Notes under the pieces: model-generated | Databases searched by the model: none | What the model saw: only the letters and a program-made list of their open reading frames with translations | Told to the model about the DNA's origin: nothing | Shown: positions 1 to 7,676 of the stretch, piece by piece | Layout: every line of letters begins with the position of its first letter | Position numbering within the stretch: the stretch's first letter is position 1 | From: Synergistaceae bacterium | GTDB lineage: Bacteria > Synergistota > Synergistia > Synergistales > Synergistaceae | Length of the DNA: 38,983 nt | Assembly (NCBI GenBank): GCA_031269875.1 | Contig: JAISYM010000004.1 | Span: 1-38,983 of the forward strand | Direction of reading: 5' to 3' | Made by a program: the position numbers and the translations under genes

Positions 1-173
1 AAATTGTCTTATAATGATGAACCCGAGATGACGGGCCGGCGACTCACTCCGCGAATTGGACCGCTCATACACCTCTGTCCTGAGCTGATTCGCTCGCCCG
101 ACATCCATGTCGGACGCCAATTCGCTGCGTTCGTTCGCCGGTCCGTCATCTCTTTACATGAGACAATTGGATA
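1..173. repeat. Long palindromic repeat element, copy E1
   Basis: This is a MITE- or REP-like element of about 167-173 bp. Its ends carry AATTGTCT (2-9) and the reverse complement AGACAATT (161-168). Inside are nested inverted arms: 25-42 pairs with 135-152 with one mismatch, and 51-59 pairs with 117-125 perfectly. A small hairpin lies at 98-113. The other end of the window (38843-38983) carries the same sequence in reverse orientation, with about 6 mismatches in 136 aligned bases counted by eye. No ORF of note lies in it. The left boundary is uncertain because it touches the window edge. It could be a non-autonomous mobile element or a structured RNA or terminator-like repeat. Confidence 0.85.
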
Positions 174-298
174 GTCATAAAACATGAAGTTATTTTTAAG
201 GACTATTCAGTGACTCGGTCGGTTTTTGCCTGACTTTCCCGTTATGTATGCCGCGGGTGTAAAGCGTTGATTACCGATTTATGACTGTCTGTGTAGTG

Positions 299-304
299 TA
301 TAAT
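299..304 (+). promoter_or_regulatory. Candidate -10 box (TATAAT) upstream of a possible small RNA
   Basis: A perfect TATAAT is followed by a T-run and then, from about 309, a short non-coding stretch that ends in the terminator at 368-401. No good -35 hexamer lies 16-18 bases upstream, so the promoter call rests on the -10 alone. Confidence 0.3.
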
Positions 305-367
305 TTTTCTTGGGAAACCTGCGTGGATCCGGTGGCGCAATATGCTTAAATTTATCTAGTAACCCCC

Positions 368-401
368 AAAGCCCGCCGCTGCACGGCGTTGGGCGGGTTT
401 T
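368..401 (+). terminator. Strong intrinsic terminator
   Basis: A GC-rich stem pairs CCCGCC (372-377) with GGCGGG (392-397). It extends outward through AAAG and TTTT to about 10 pairs and is followed by T398-T401. There is no coding gene upstream inside the window. It must end either an operon outside the window or a short transcript starting near 310. It also insulates fliE from upstream transcription. Confidence 0.75.
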
Positions 402-402
402 A

Positions 403-715
403 GCGAATTTTCGGCGCGGAACGTTTTGTTTGAGAGATATACCGCGAGCGTTTTGTCAATAAAAACAAATCAGAGAGTCCGCTCAAAGGGCATAAAATAA
501 AGATATTTTCTCATTTATATATTGACATATTGAAGAAGAAGGGGAAAATAAAGATGCGTTGTGAGTAACAGCGCAAATGTTTTGATGCGTTGTTTTTCAG
601 AAAGTTTTATGTATCTTTTTTAAAGTGAAACACCATCGGATTTGCCGGCTTGTTCTGGTGACGGATAATTATTTATTCATGTATTTTAAAAGACGCGGAG
701 CGGAGGATTGATTTT
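403..715 (+). promoter_or_regulatory. AT-rich leader of the fliE operon with candidate promoter and operator-like repeats
   Basis: This 313-base stretch has no supportable gene. A TTGACA lies at 522-527, with only a poor -10 (AATAAA at 547-552) 19 bases later. Just downstream a direct repeat GATGCGTTGT occurs at 553-562 and 584-593, 31 bases apart. The first copy also forms an inverted repeat (556-562 with 568-574). No convincing sigma-28 or sigma-54 site is visible. The ribosome-binding site AGCGGAGGA lies just before fliE. Regulation by a DNA-binding protein here is inference. Confidence 0.35.
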
Positions 716-1027
716 ATGCTGGACCCTATAAGCGTTCAACCTTTCAAATTGGAAGAAAGAGCGGTGCTTATTCCTCAAAAAGCTATTAAAGACAAAAAAA
801 AAGAAGCGCGGTCATTTTCTGAAGTCCTCAAAGCCAGCATCAGCAGCGTGAACGATTTGCAGAACAAGTCGGACCGGCTGATCGAAAAAATGTCCTTGGG
901 AGAGGTGGAGGACGTGTCCGAGGTTTCCATCGCGGTGGAGAAGGCGGAACTCGCCTTGAGACTGATGCTTCAGATCCGTGATAAGCTGCTGGACGCTTAT
1001 CAGCAGATCGGGCGCATGTCCGTTTAA
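716..1027 (+). CDS. fliE: Flagellar hook-basal body protein FliE
   Basis: FliE is the small adaptor that links the FliF MS ring to the rod and is among the first export substrates. The 103-residue length and the C-terminal pattern (VSIAVEKAELALRLMLQIRDKLLDAYQQI, here split as VSIAVEKAELAL and LMLQIRDKLLDAYQ) are typical. There is no signal peptide, as expected for a type III export substrate. A good Shine-Dalgarno (AGCGGAGGA) supports the ATG. It is the first gene of the operon, 20 bases before fliF. Usually flgB and flgC precede fliE, but here non-coding DNA does. Codons 26-28 (AAA AAA AAA) sit in an A9 run at 794-802. Confidence 0.93.
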   Translation: MLDPISVQPFKLEERAVLIPQKAIKDKKKEARSFSEVLKASISSVNDLQNKSDRLIEKMSLGEVEDVSEVSIAVEKAELALRLMLQIRDKLLDAYQQIGRMSV

Positions 1028-1047
1028 CATTTAATGCCGAGGGCTGA

Positions 1048-2628
1048 ATGATGCGGGATAAATTGATTGAGATCGGCCAGCGCCTCAGGTCGTTTTGGGA
1101 CGCGCGCGAGAGGTGGCAGCGGATATCGATGGTCCTTGCCGGGGCAGTCGTGCTCGGAGGGGTAATGCTGATGGCTTTCGCGGTCGGCCGGCAGGGCTAC
1201 GAACCCATATTTTCAGGACTCGAAGCGAGGGACCAGGAGGCTGTTATCACCTACCTCAAGGCGGAGAGCATACCGTACAGGACGGACTCTGCGGCAAACG
1301 CCATTTTAGTTCCGACTCAGAACGTCTACGAGGCGCGTATCGCCCTCGCGTCCAAGGGAATACCGAGCGGCGGGGTCGTCGGTTTTGAGGTCATGGACAA
1401 TCTTCCGATGGGAGCTGATGACTTCCAGAAGAAAATCGCGTACTACAGATCACTGGAAGGGGAGCTGTCGCGGACAATCCGGGAGATGAACGCCGTGGTT
1501 TCGGCCAGGGTGAGTATCGTGGTGCCGGAGTCGCGTCTGTTCCTGGAGCAGCAGCAGCCCTCCACGGCGGCGATCCTCCTGAAGCTCAGGACAGGGTCTC
1601 AGTTTGGACAGGATCAGGCAAAGGCTGTCGTTCACCTCGTCTCTCACAGCGTAGAGGGACTTCTGCCCGAGAACGTCACTTTGGTGGACGCGGACGGCGT
1701 GATAAATTTCGAGGACATACTGGACGATTCACTGACCGTTCAGAACGGCAACAAGCTAGTTCTGAGGCAGAGGCAGTTCGAGAGGGATTACGAGGAGGAG
1801 TTCGAGAAAAAAATAGAGGACTCGCTGAAAAAGATATACGGCCCCGGAAAGGTAAAGGCTATAGTCCGCGTCGAGCTGGATTTCGACAAGCGCCAGGTAA
1901 ACAGGCGGCTCGTGTCGCCCCTCCCGGACAAACTTCACGGCACTTTGCAGAGCACGCAGATAAGGGATGAAAGCTACAGCGGCCCGGCTGGCGTTTACGG
2001 CGGCCCGCCCGGAACGACTACCAATATTCCGGGATATCCTGTCAATACGGGGCAGACGAACGTCCCGGCCGAATATAACCTGAACGAGACCATAAACAAC
2101 TATGACAACTCCACTCAGGAGTCTCAGGAGATAGAGACTCAGGGAAAGATCAAGAGAATAACGGCGACCGTTTTCATCGACGGCCAGCTCAATCAGCAGC
2201 AGCAGGACGACATGCGAAACGCCGTCGCTACGGCGATAGGTACCGACGAAGGCAGGGGCGACAGGCTCACCGTCATGGCAATGGCGTTCGATACGACCAT
2301 AGCCGACGCGATGGCGGCCCGGGTGGCGCAGGAACGCCAAAATCGCATAATTCTCGGAGTGAGCTCATTTGTGATACTCCTTATGGCCGTTGCCGGCGCG
2401 CTTGCCCTGTGGATCAGGAGGCGCAGGCAGCTTAGCGCTCAGAGAAAAGACAGGACTGGTTTGGATATGGACGAGACTCCGTCGCTCAGGGATTTGCTGG
2501 AGAACCCGGATCTCATGACCTCTCAGGGCGAACTCTCCGTCCTCGAGGAGCAGCTCAGAAACTATGCCATGAATAACCCGGAGGAGCTTGCCAGCCTAAT
2601 TAAAAACTGGGTGGTTGACGATGTATGA
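1048..2628 (+). CDS. fliF: Flagellar MS-ring protein FliF
   Basis: FliF forms the inner-membrane MS ring on which the motor and export gate assemble. The 526-residue product has a first membrane segment at about 27-47 and a second at about 434-456. Between them lies the YscJ/FliF ring-building region (motifs such as YEPIFSGLEARDQEAVI and ALASKGIPSGGVVGFE). The cytoplasmic C-terminus (EELASLIKNWVVDD) is the FliG-binding tail. Tandem ATG codons lie at 1048 and 1051 and either could be used; GAGG precedes both. The stop overlaps the fliG ATG (ATGA), so coupling is likely. Confidence 0.96.
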   Translation: MMRDKLIEIGQRLRSFWDARERWQRISMVLAGAVVLGGVMLMAFAVGRQGYEPIFSGLEARDQEAVITYLKAESIPYRTDSAANAILVPTQNVYEARIALASKGIPSGGVVGFEVMDNLPMGADDFQKKIAYYRSLEGELSRTIREMNAVVSARVSIVVPESRLFLEQQQPSTAAILLKLRTGSQFGQDQAKAVVHLVSHSVEGLLPENVTLVDADGVINFEDILDDSLTVQNGNKLVLRQRQFERDYEEEFEKKIEDSLKKIYGPGKVKAIVRVELDFDKRQVNRRLVSPLPDKLHGTLQSTQIRDESYSGPAGVYGGPPGTTTNIPGYPVNTGQTNVPAEYNLNETINNYDNSTQESQEIETQGKIKRITATVFIDGQLNQQQQDDMRNAVATAIGTDEGRGDRLTVMAMAFDTTIADAMAARVAQERQNRIILGVSSFVILLMAVAGALALWIRRRRQLSAQRKDRTGLDMDETPSLRDLLENPDLMTSQGELSVLEEQLRNYAMNNPEELASLIKNWVVDDV

Positions 2629-3638
2629 CTAAGGGCAGCAAGGATTTGAAAGGCCGTGAAAAGGCGGCGGTATTGATGGTCACGCTTGGGCCCGAGGCCG
2701 TGGCGCGCGCTTATCGTCACATCGACGACACGACCATAGAACTCCTGACGCTCGAGATAGCTAACCTGAGAAAGGTTACGCCGGACGTGAAGCTGGAAGT
2801 TCTGAAAGAGGCTCAGGAGTTGATAATGGCGCATGAGTTTATGACTCAGGGCGGTGTGGAGTACGCGCGCAAACTCCTGGAGCAGGCGCTCGGGACGGAC
2901 AAGGCGCAGGATATACTGCGCCGCATCACGGCGAGCCTCCAAGTACGGCCGTTCGACTTCGTGAGGCATACGGATCCGCAGCAGCTGCTGAGTTTCATCC
3001 AAAACGAACACCCTCAGACAATTGCCCTTATCCTCTCGTACCTTGCCCCGGAACAGTCCGCGCTCGTTCTGGGCGGCCTTGCCCCGGCGGCGCAGTGGGA
3101 TGTGGTTAGGCGCATAGCAAAGATGGATCGCATCACGCCCGAAGTTTTGAGGGAGGTGGAGCGGGTGTTGGAGAGGAAGCTGTCAACCGTAATGGGACAG
3201 GATTTCACGATAGCCGGCGGTATAGACTCTGTCGTGAACCTGATAAATCGCGTCGACCGAGGCACGGAGAGGAATATCATAGAATCCCTCGAAGAGCAGG
3301 ATCCGGAACTCGCCGAGGAGATAAAGAAGCGCCTCTTCATGTTCGACGACATCGGAAGCATCGACGACCGCTCTCTGCAGAGGGTTTTGCGAGAGGTGGA
3401 CCTGAAGGATCTCGGGCTTGCGCTGAAGGGCGCCTCGGAGGATTTGAGGCAGAAGTTCTTCAAGAACATGTCGAAGCGCGCGGCGGATATGCTGAAAGAG
3501 GACATGGACTTCATGGGGCCTGTACGGGTGCGCATGGTGGAGGAAGCCCAGCAGAAGATAGTGAACACAGTGCGCGCTTTGGAAGAGGCGGGAGAGATCG
3601 TCATAGCCCGCGGCGGAGAGGAAGAGATAGTTGTCTGA
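2625..3638 (+). CDS. fliG: Flagellar motor switch protein FliG
   Basis: FliG is the rotor protein that binds FliF through its N-terminus, FliM through its middle domain, and the MotA stator through its C-terminal charged helix. The 337-residue length is normal. The EHPQ signature of the middle domain is at residues 128-131. The C-terminal torque region (LFMFDDI followed by RSLQRVLREVD) is intact. The gene overlaps fliF by 4 bases and fliH by 8. Nothing in it looks degraded. Confidence 0.97.
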   Translation: MTKGSKDLKGREKAAVLMVTLGPEAVARAYRHIDDTTIELLTLEIANLRKVTPDVKLEVLKEAQELIMAHEFMTQGGVEYARKLLEQALGTDKAQDILRRITASLQVRPFDFVRHTDPQQLLSFIQNEHPQTIALILSYLAPEQSALVLGGLAPAAQWDVVRRIAKMDRITPEVLREVERVLERKLSTVMGQDFTIAGGIDSVVNLINRVDRGTERNIIESLEEQDPELAEEIKKRLFMFDDIGSIDDRSLQRVLREVDLKDLGLALKGASEDLRQKFFKNMSKRAADMLKEDMDFMGPVRVRMVEEAQQKIVNTVRALEEAGEIVIARGGEEEIVV

Positions 3639-4539
3639 CGCCTCGCGCCAGCGGCTCATCAGGGCTGTGCGCCTCCTTCCGGGAACCGTGCGGATCGGTC
3701 ATGGAACCCTGGAGGAAATCGCCCCTGGCGGGGAGTCGTTGGATAGAACAGAGCTTGGCAATCAGGGAACGGCGAGTGAGGAATCCGCTTTGGCAAAGGC
3801 TGAAGCGGAGATTCGCGTACTCCGGTCTGAACTTCGCGGGAAAGAGGCGGAACTCGCCCGGGCACGTGAATCCGAAGCTCAGATAAGGGCCAATATGGAT
3901 ACGCTTCGGAGCGAGCTGGAGGCGGAAAAGGGCGATTTTTACGATAAAGCCCTGAAGGATGCGGAAGAACAGAAGAATATTTCCGCTAAGGAGGGCCATG
4001 AGGAAGGATTCGCGGGCGGATACTCGGAAGGACTCGCGAGCGCGGAGGCCGAAGTCCGCGCCGAGTACGAGGGAAAGTTCGCGAACGCTCTGTCGATGCT
4101 GTCAGAGGTGAGTACGGCGCTCTTTGCGGCGAGAGAGGAACTCGCGCTGGCTCACATGCCGCAGCTTGTGCGTTTATGGGAGATCATGCTGAAGCGATTG
4201 CTTCAGGCGAGGATGGAACTCGACACAGAGGCGGCAAAGCGCGTTTTGGAATATATTTTAAAGCGCGTGAGCGACAGGGAGAAGATCATCATATACCTCA
4301 ATCCAGCCGATATTACGGTAGTTGAGACCGATAGGGACGACCTCATGGAATCTATCCGCGGGGTGAAATCCCTTGAAATTCTTTCGGACGACCATGTTGA
4401 CAGGGGGAGCTGCCTGGTAGAGACGAACTTGGGGATTTACGACGCCAGGTGGAGGACTCAGTTAGAGCAGATATCGGCGGAGGTTCAGGGTTTGATCATG
4501 GAAAGCATGGCGGGAGATGACGCTTACGCCGCAAGCTGA
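3631..4539 (+). CDS. fliH: Flagellar assembly protein FliH
   Basis: FliH is the regulator of the FliI ATPase and resembles a peripheral-stalk subunit of ATP synthase. The product has 302 residues. A charged coiled-coil N-terminal half includes glycine-spaced helix motifs (EGHEEGFAGGYSEGL, around residues 118-132). A globular C-terminal half carries the family pattern (LEYILKRVSDREKIIIYLNP). The TTG start at 3631 overlaps fliG by 8 bases and has GAGAGGAAGAG upstream. No ATG in this frame gives a better start. The end overlaps fliI by 23 bases, and the position between fliG and fliI supports the call. Confidence 0.9.
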   Translation: MSDASRQRLIRAVRLLPGTVRIGHGTLEEIAPGGESLDRTELGNQGTASEESALAKAEAEIRVLRSELRGKEAELARARESEAQIRANMDTLRSELEAEKGDFYDKALKDAEEQKNISAKEGHEEGFAGGYSEGLASAEAEVRAEYEGKFANALSMLSEVSTALFAAREELALAHMPQLVRLWEIMLKRLLQARMELDTEAAKRVLEYILKRVSDREKIIIYLNPADITVVETDRDDLMESIRGVKSLEILSDDHVDRGSCLVETNLGIYDARWRTQLEQISAEVQGLIMESMAGDDAYAAS

Positions 4540-5875
4540 GCCAAATGTTGCTTCGCGGGCAGCGGAAGACATATTTATCGCCCTCGAGGGGCGTCTTGCC
4601 CAGATGGAACTCATCCGCATAAACGGGAGGGTCGTTCAGGTCGTCGGGCTCGTAATAGAGTCGCAGGGGCCGGACGTTCAGATAGGGGATCTCTGCGAGG
4701 TCCGTTTCCGCAACCGCGACACGATACTGCGCGCGGAAGTTGTCGGCTTTAAGACGGACAGGGTCTTGCTGATGCCGCTCGGCGAACTTTCGGATATAGG
4801 CCCGGGCTGCGATGTCCTGTCGATGGGGCGTCCACTGGGGGTCAACGTCTCAAACGCGCTCTTAGGCCGCGTCCTCGACGGTCTGGGAAACCCGCTGGAC
4901 TCGCTGGGGCCCGTGCCGGCGATCGATTATTATCCGCTTATGTCTCCGCCTCCGCATCCACTCAGGCGTCAGATGATAGTAAAACCGCTCTCGGTGGGCG
5001 TGAAGGTCATAGACGGACTGCTCACGCTGGGACAGGGACAGCGCGTCGGGATATTTGCCGGCTCCGGGGTGGGAAAGAGCGTCCTTCTGGGGATGATGGC
5101 CCGGAACACGGAAGCCGATGTGAACGTGATCGCCCTTGTAGGCGAGCGCGGAAGAGAGGTAAAGGAATTTTTGGAGCGCGATTTGGGCGAGACGGGTCTG
5201 GCGCGTTCCGTGGTGGTGGTGGCCACCTCCGACCAGCCCCCGCTCGTTCGCCTCAAGGCGGCTCTTACAGCGACTGCAATAGCCGAGTACTTCAGGGATC
5301 AGGGCAAGAACGTACTGATGCTGATGGATTCGGTCACCAGGGTCGCGATGGCCCAGCGCGACGTGGGGCTTGCGATAGGCGAGCCTCCAGCGACCAGGGG
5401 CTACACGCCGTCCGTTTTCGCGTTCCTCCCAAGGCTTTTGGAGCGCTCCGGCGCGGGCGAACGTGGAAGCATTACGGCGATATACTCGGTTTTGGTCGAG
5501 GGCGACGACATGAATGAACCTATCGCGGACAGCGTGCGTGGGATATTGGACGGGCACTTCGTCTTGAGCCGCGATCTCGCCGCCAAGTACCACTATCCGT
5601 CCGTTGACGTTCAGCGCAGCATCAGCCGCGTAATGCCGGTGGTGGTTTCGGAGGCCCAGTACGAATCTGCTGGGCGGGTGCGAGAACTGCTCTCGATCTT
5701 CGAGGGAGCGCAGGACCTTATAAATATCGGCGCGTACAAGGCCGGAAGCAACGCGAAGGTCGACTGGGCGCTCGATCATATCGAGTCGGTCGACGCGTTT
5801 TTGAAGCAGGGAATGACGGAGAACGTGCTGTTCGACGATACCGTGAGCCAGCTTTTGAAGTTGGCGCCGAAGTAG
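4517..5875 (+). CDS. fliI: Flagellum-specific export ATPase FliI
   Basis: FliI is the F1-beta-like ATPase that helps unfold and feed substrates into the flagellar type III gate. The product has 452 residues. It has a Walker A motif AGSGVGKS at about residues 181-188, the GERGREV motif with the catalytic glutamate, and a Walker B stretch LMLMDSVTR. The substrate-switch region PATRGYTPSVFAFLP follows. ATG 4517 lies inside the end of fliH with GGGAG just upstream. Confidence 0.97.
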   Translation: MTLTPQAEPNVASRAAEDIFIALEGRLAQMELIRINGRVVQVVGLVIESQGPDVQIGDLCEVRFRNRDTILRAEVVGFKTDRVLLMPLGELSDIGPGCDVLSMGRPLGVNVSNALLGRVLDGLGNPLDSLGPVPAIDYYPLMSPPPHPLRRQMIVKPLSVGVKVIDGLLTLGQGQRVGIFAGSGVGKSVLLGMMARNTEADVNVIALVGERGREVKEFLERDLGETGLARSVVVVATSDQPPLVRLKAALTATAIAEYFRDQGKNVLMLMDSVTRVAMAQRDVGLAIGEPPATRGYTPSVFAFLPRLLERSGAGERGSITAIYSVLVEGDDMNEPIADSVRGILDGHFVLSRDLAAKYHYPSVDVQRSISRVMPVVVSEAQYESAGRVRELLSIFEGAQDLINIGAYKAGSNAKVDWALDHIESVDAFLKQGMTENVLFDDTVSQLLKLAPK

Positions 5876-5890
5876 AGGTGAGAGTCACTT

Positions 5891-6349
5891 ATGTCTGGCG
5901 AGTTGAAGAGATTCAAGCGAGTTCTTCACATTCGCGAAGAGGAGAGAGAGCTTACTCAGTGGGAACTGAGCGTCAGGATGCGCGAGGAGGAGTCGATCCT
6001 GACAAAGATGAGTGAGATCGAAGCCAAGCGGGACGACGCGATGGCTGACTTCTGCGCTGAAAAGGGCGTCGTGTCGCCGCAGCAGCTGTGGTTTGAGAGG
6101 CAAAACCTGGATGTCATGGAGAAAAAACTGAATTTGAACAAACAGGAGCTGGAGTGCTGCCGGGTTCAGATAGAGGAGACGAAGACGGAGCTCATCGAAA
6201 AGCACCGCAGTGTCCAGCTTATGGAGCGTTATGTCGATAAGCTGAAGGATCGCGAGGATAAAAAAGTTTTAAACGCCGAACAGAACAACCTCGACGATAT
6301 AAATACCATGAGATTCCACAGGGATTTTACGGGGGAGGCCGACCTTTAG
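5891..6349 (+). CDS. fliJ: Flagellar export chaperone FliJ
   Basis: FliJ is a small coiled-coil protein that sits in the centre of the FliI hexamer and touches FlhA. The 152-residue product is almost entirely charged helix (KRFKRVLHIREEERE at the N-terminus and KKLNLNKQELECCRVQIEETK in the middle, residues about 77-97). Recognition rests mainly on length, coiled-coil character and position after fliI, because FliJ sequences diverge strongly. The stop abuts the next ATG with no gap. Confidence 0.85.
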   Translation: MSGELKRFKRVLHIREEERELTQWELSVRMREEESILTKMSEIEAKRDDAMADFCAEKGVVSPQQLWFERQNLDVMEKKLNLNKQELECCRVQIEETKTELIEKHRSVQLMERYVDKLKDREDKKVLNAEQNNLDDINTMRFHRDFTGEADL

Positions 6350-6937
6350 ATGAGGATGACGAACATATCGAGAGTGCTTGGGAGGATGAAGGAGATAGAG
6401 GCGCTCATATATCCAGCGCCAACCCCAGAGTCGCCCGCCGAGAGGTTCCAAGATGTCCTCGCGGAGAAGCTCGACGATCCGTATGCCGAAGAGGACGGCT
6501 TCACCCCACTCGATGATATCTCCGTTCCCGAGTCCGTCGCGGAGCGTCTTGCGATGTGGGAGCCTGACCTTCAGGAGTTGAGCGGCAAATACGGGGTCGA
6601 CCCGGACCTCGCGAGGGCGGTAATGCGTCAGGAATCCGGCGGCAACCCGAACGCCGTTTCGAGCGCGGGCGCGCTCGGCCTGATGCAGCTCATGCCGGGG
6701 ACGGCAAAAGGCCTTGGCGTGGATCCGATGAACCCCAAAAGAAATCTCGAGGGGGGTATCAAATATCTCGCTCAGTTGGCCGATAAATATGATGGTGATT
6801 ACGTTAAGACGCTCGCCGCGTATAATGCCGGATCGGCCAGGGTAGACTCGTACGGCGGGATCCCTCCTTTTCCGGAGACAGAACGTTACGTTAAGAATGT
6901 GCTGGCTCTTTACCGAAAATATTCCAGGGGCGATTGA
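6350..6937 (+). CDS. SLT-domain lytic transglycosylase in the flagellar operon
   Basis: This is a predicted murein lytic transglycosylase that would open peptidoglycan for the growing rod. The C-terminal 120 residues are an SLT (goose-lysozyme-like) domain. The catalytic glutamate is E95 in RQESGGNPNAV, followed by GALGLMQLMPGTA and the AAYNAG motif. The N-terminal about 80 residues have no hydrophobic signal peptide, so export through the flagellar type III path, as for proteobacterial FlgJ, is the likely route (inference). It starts one base after the fliJ stop and ends against the ylxF-like gene. B. subtilis has no such gene at this point in its operon. Confidence 0.9.
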   Translation: MRMTNISRVLGRMKEIEALIYPAPTPESPAERFQDVLAEKLDDPYAEEDGFTPLDDISVPESVAERLAMWEPDLQELSGKYGVDPDLARAVMRQESGGNPNAVSSAGALGLMQLMPGTAKGLGVDPMNPKRNLEGGIKYLAQLADKYDGDYVKTLAAYNAGSARVDSYGGIPPFPETERYVKNVLALYRKYSRGD

Positions 6938-6939
6938 GA

Positions 6940-7653
6940 ATGGCAGATAGAGAAGAAAGAGAACGAACCGCCGCGGAACCCGCAACCCCTGAAACTTCCG
7001 AGTCTGAAAAGCCACGGAAGAAAAAGAAGAAAAAAAAGAGAGGTTGCGGTTTTTTTATTATCCTCATACTCCTTGCGGCCGGCATATCCGCCGGACTTCA
7101 GGCAAGCGGCAATGTGGATTTAAGGCCTTTTGTCTATACTGTCGTACCCAGGATACCGAAGATTGGCGAGCCGATGAAGAACGCCCTCGGCATTCCCGAA
7201 TCGTATTCGCTCACGGTGGCCGAGCGCAGGAGGCAGGAGCTGGAGGAGTGGGAGACTGTGATCGCGGAGTCCGTGAGATCCATCGACGCGAGGCAGAAGG
7301 AGCTCGACGAGACGTCGGACGACCTGTCTATCAGGGAACAGGATCTCGACTACGAGAGAGAGAACCTGGCGGCGCGCATAGAGGCGCTGTCGAACGACAT
7401 AATGTCCCAAGGCGCCGGGACCGTTTCGCAGGCGCAGGGGGACGAGATAAAGGATATTATCGGAACGTTCGGGCAGATGTCTGCCAGGAACGCGGCCGCG
7501 ATCGTCGAAAAACTGAACCCGAACTTGGCCGTGGCAATCCTGGAAGGTCTGCCGGAGGACACGAGGGCCAATATCTTAGGACGCATCGAGGCGGCTGCCG
7601 CCGCTGTCCTCACGGAGAGGCTGTCGGAGGTTTACAGGGAGAGGAATCAATAA
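6940..7653 (+). CDS. ylxF: MotE/YlxF-like membrane protein
   Basis: The product has 237 residues. A lysine-rich cytoplasmic N-terminus is followed by one membrane helix (about residues 36-53). A coiled coil (RRQELEEWETVIAESV onward) leads to a C-terminal MgtE_N/MotE-like region (MSARNAAAIVEKLNPNLAVAIL, about residues 183-204). YlxF lies between fliJ and fliK in B. subtilis, and MotE-type proteins act as chaperone or scaffold partners of MotB, which suggests a motor role. I chose ATG 6940 because AGGGG lies about 9 bases upstream. An alternative TTG at 6934 overlaps the preceding stop. A8 (7030-7037) and T7 (7050-7056) runs flank the start of the membrane helix. Confidence 0.82.
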   Translation: MADREERERTAAEPATPETSESEKPRKKKKKKKRGCGFFIILILLAAGISAGLQASGNVDLRPFVYTVVPRIPKIGEPMKNALGIPESYSLTVAERRRQELEEWETVIAESVRSIDARQKELDETSDDLSIREQDLDYERENLAARIEALSNDIMSQGAGTVSQAQGDEIKDIIGTFGQMSARNAAAIVEKLNPNLAVAILEGLPEDTRANILGRIEAAAAAVLTERLSEVYRERNQ

Positions 7654-7676
7654 AGTTCGTTTAAGGGGTGGAGAGT

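Noticed and set aside
590-680. Sigma-28 promoter before fliE (TAAAGTGA near 621)
   Set aside because: No GCCGATAA-like -10 lies at the right distance. A similar TAAAGTGA before flgE also lacks a partner.
403-715. Cyclic-di-GMP or other known riboswitch in the fliE leader
   Set aside because: I looked for the GEMM core and found no matching tetraloop-receptor arrangement.
1756-2340. Long minus-strand ORF opposite fliF
   Set aside because: It is a shadow of a GC-rich coding gene, with no ribosome-binding site or recognisable domain. The same holds for the large minus-strand ORFs at 4862-5779, 8409-9338, 31126-31848 and 37592-38395.
7044-7664. Plus-strand ORF in a second frame over the ylxF-like gene
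   Set aside because: Its composition (Arg/Gly-rich) is typical of a frame-shifted GC-rich gene, and the ylxF frame has domain support.
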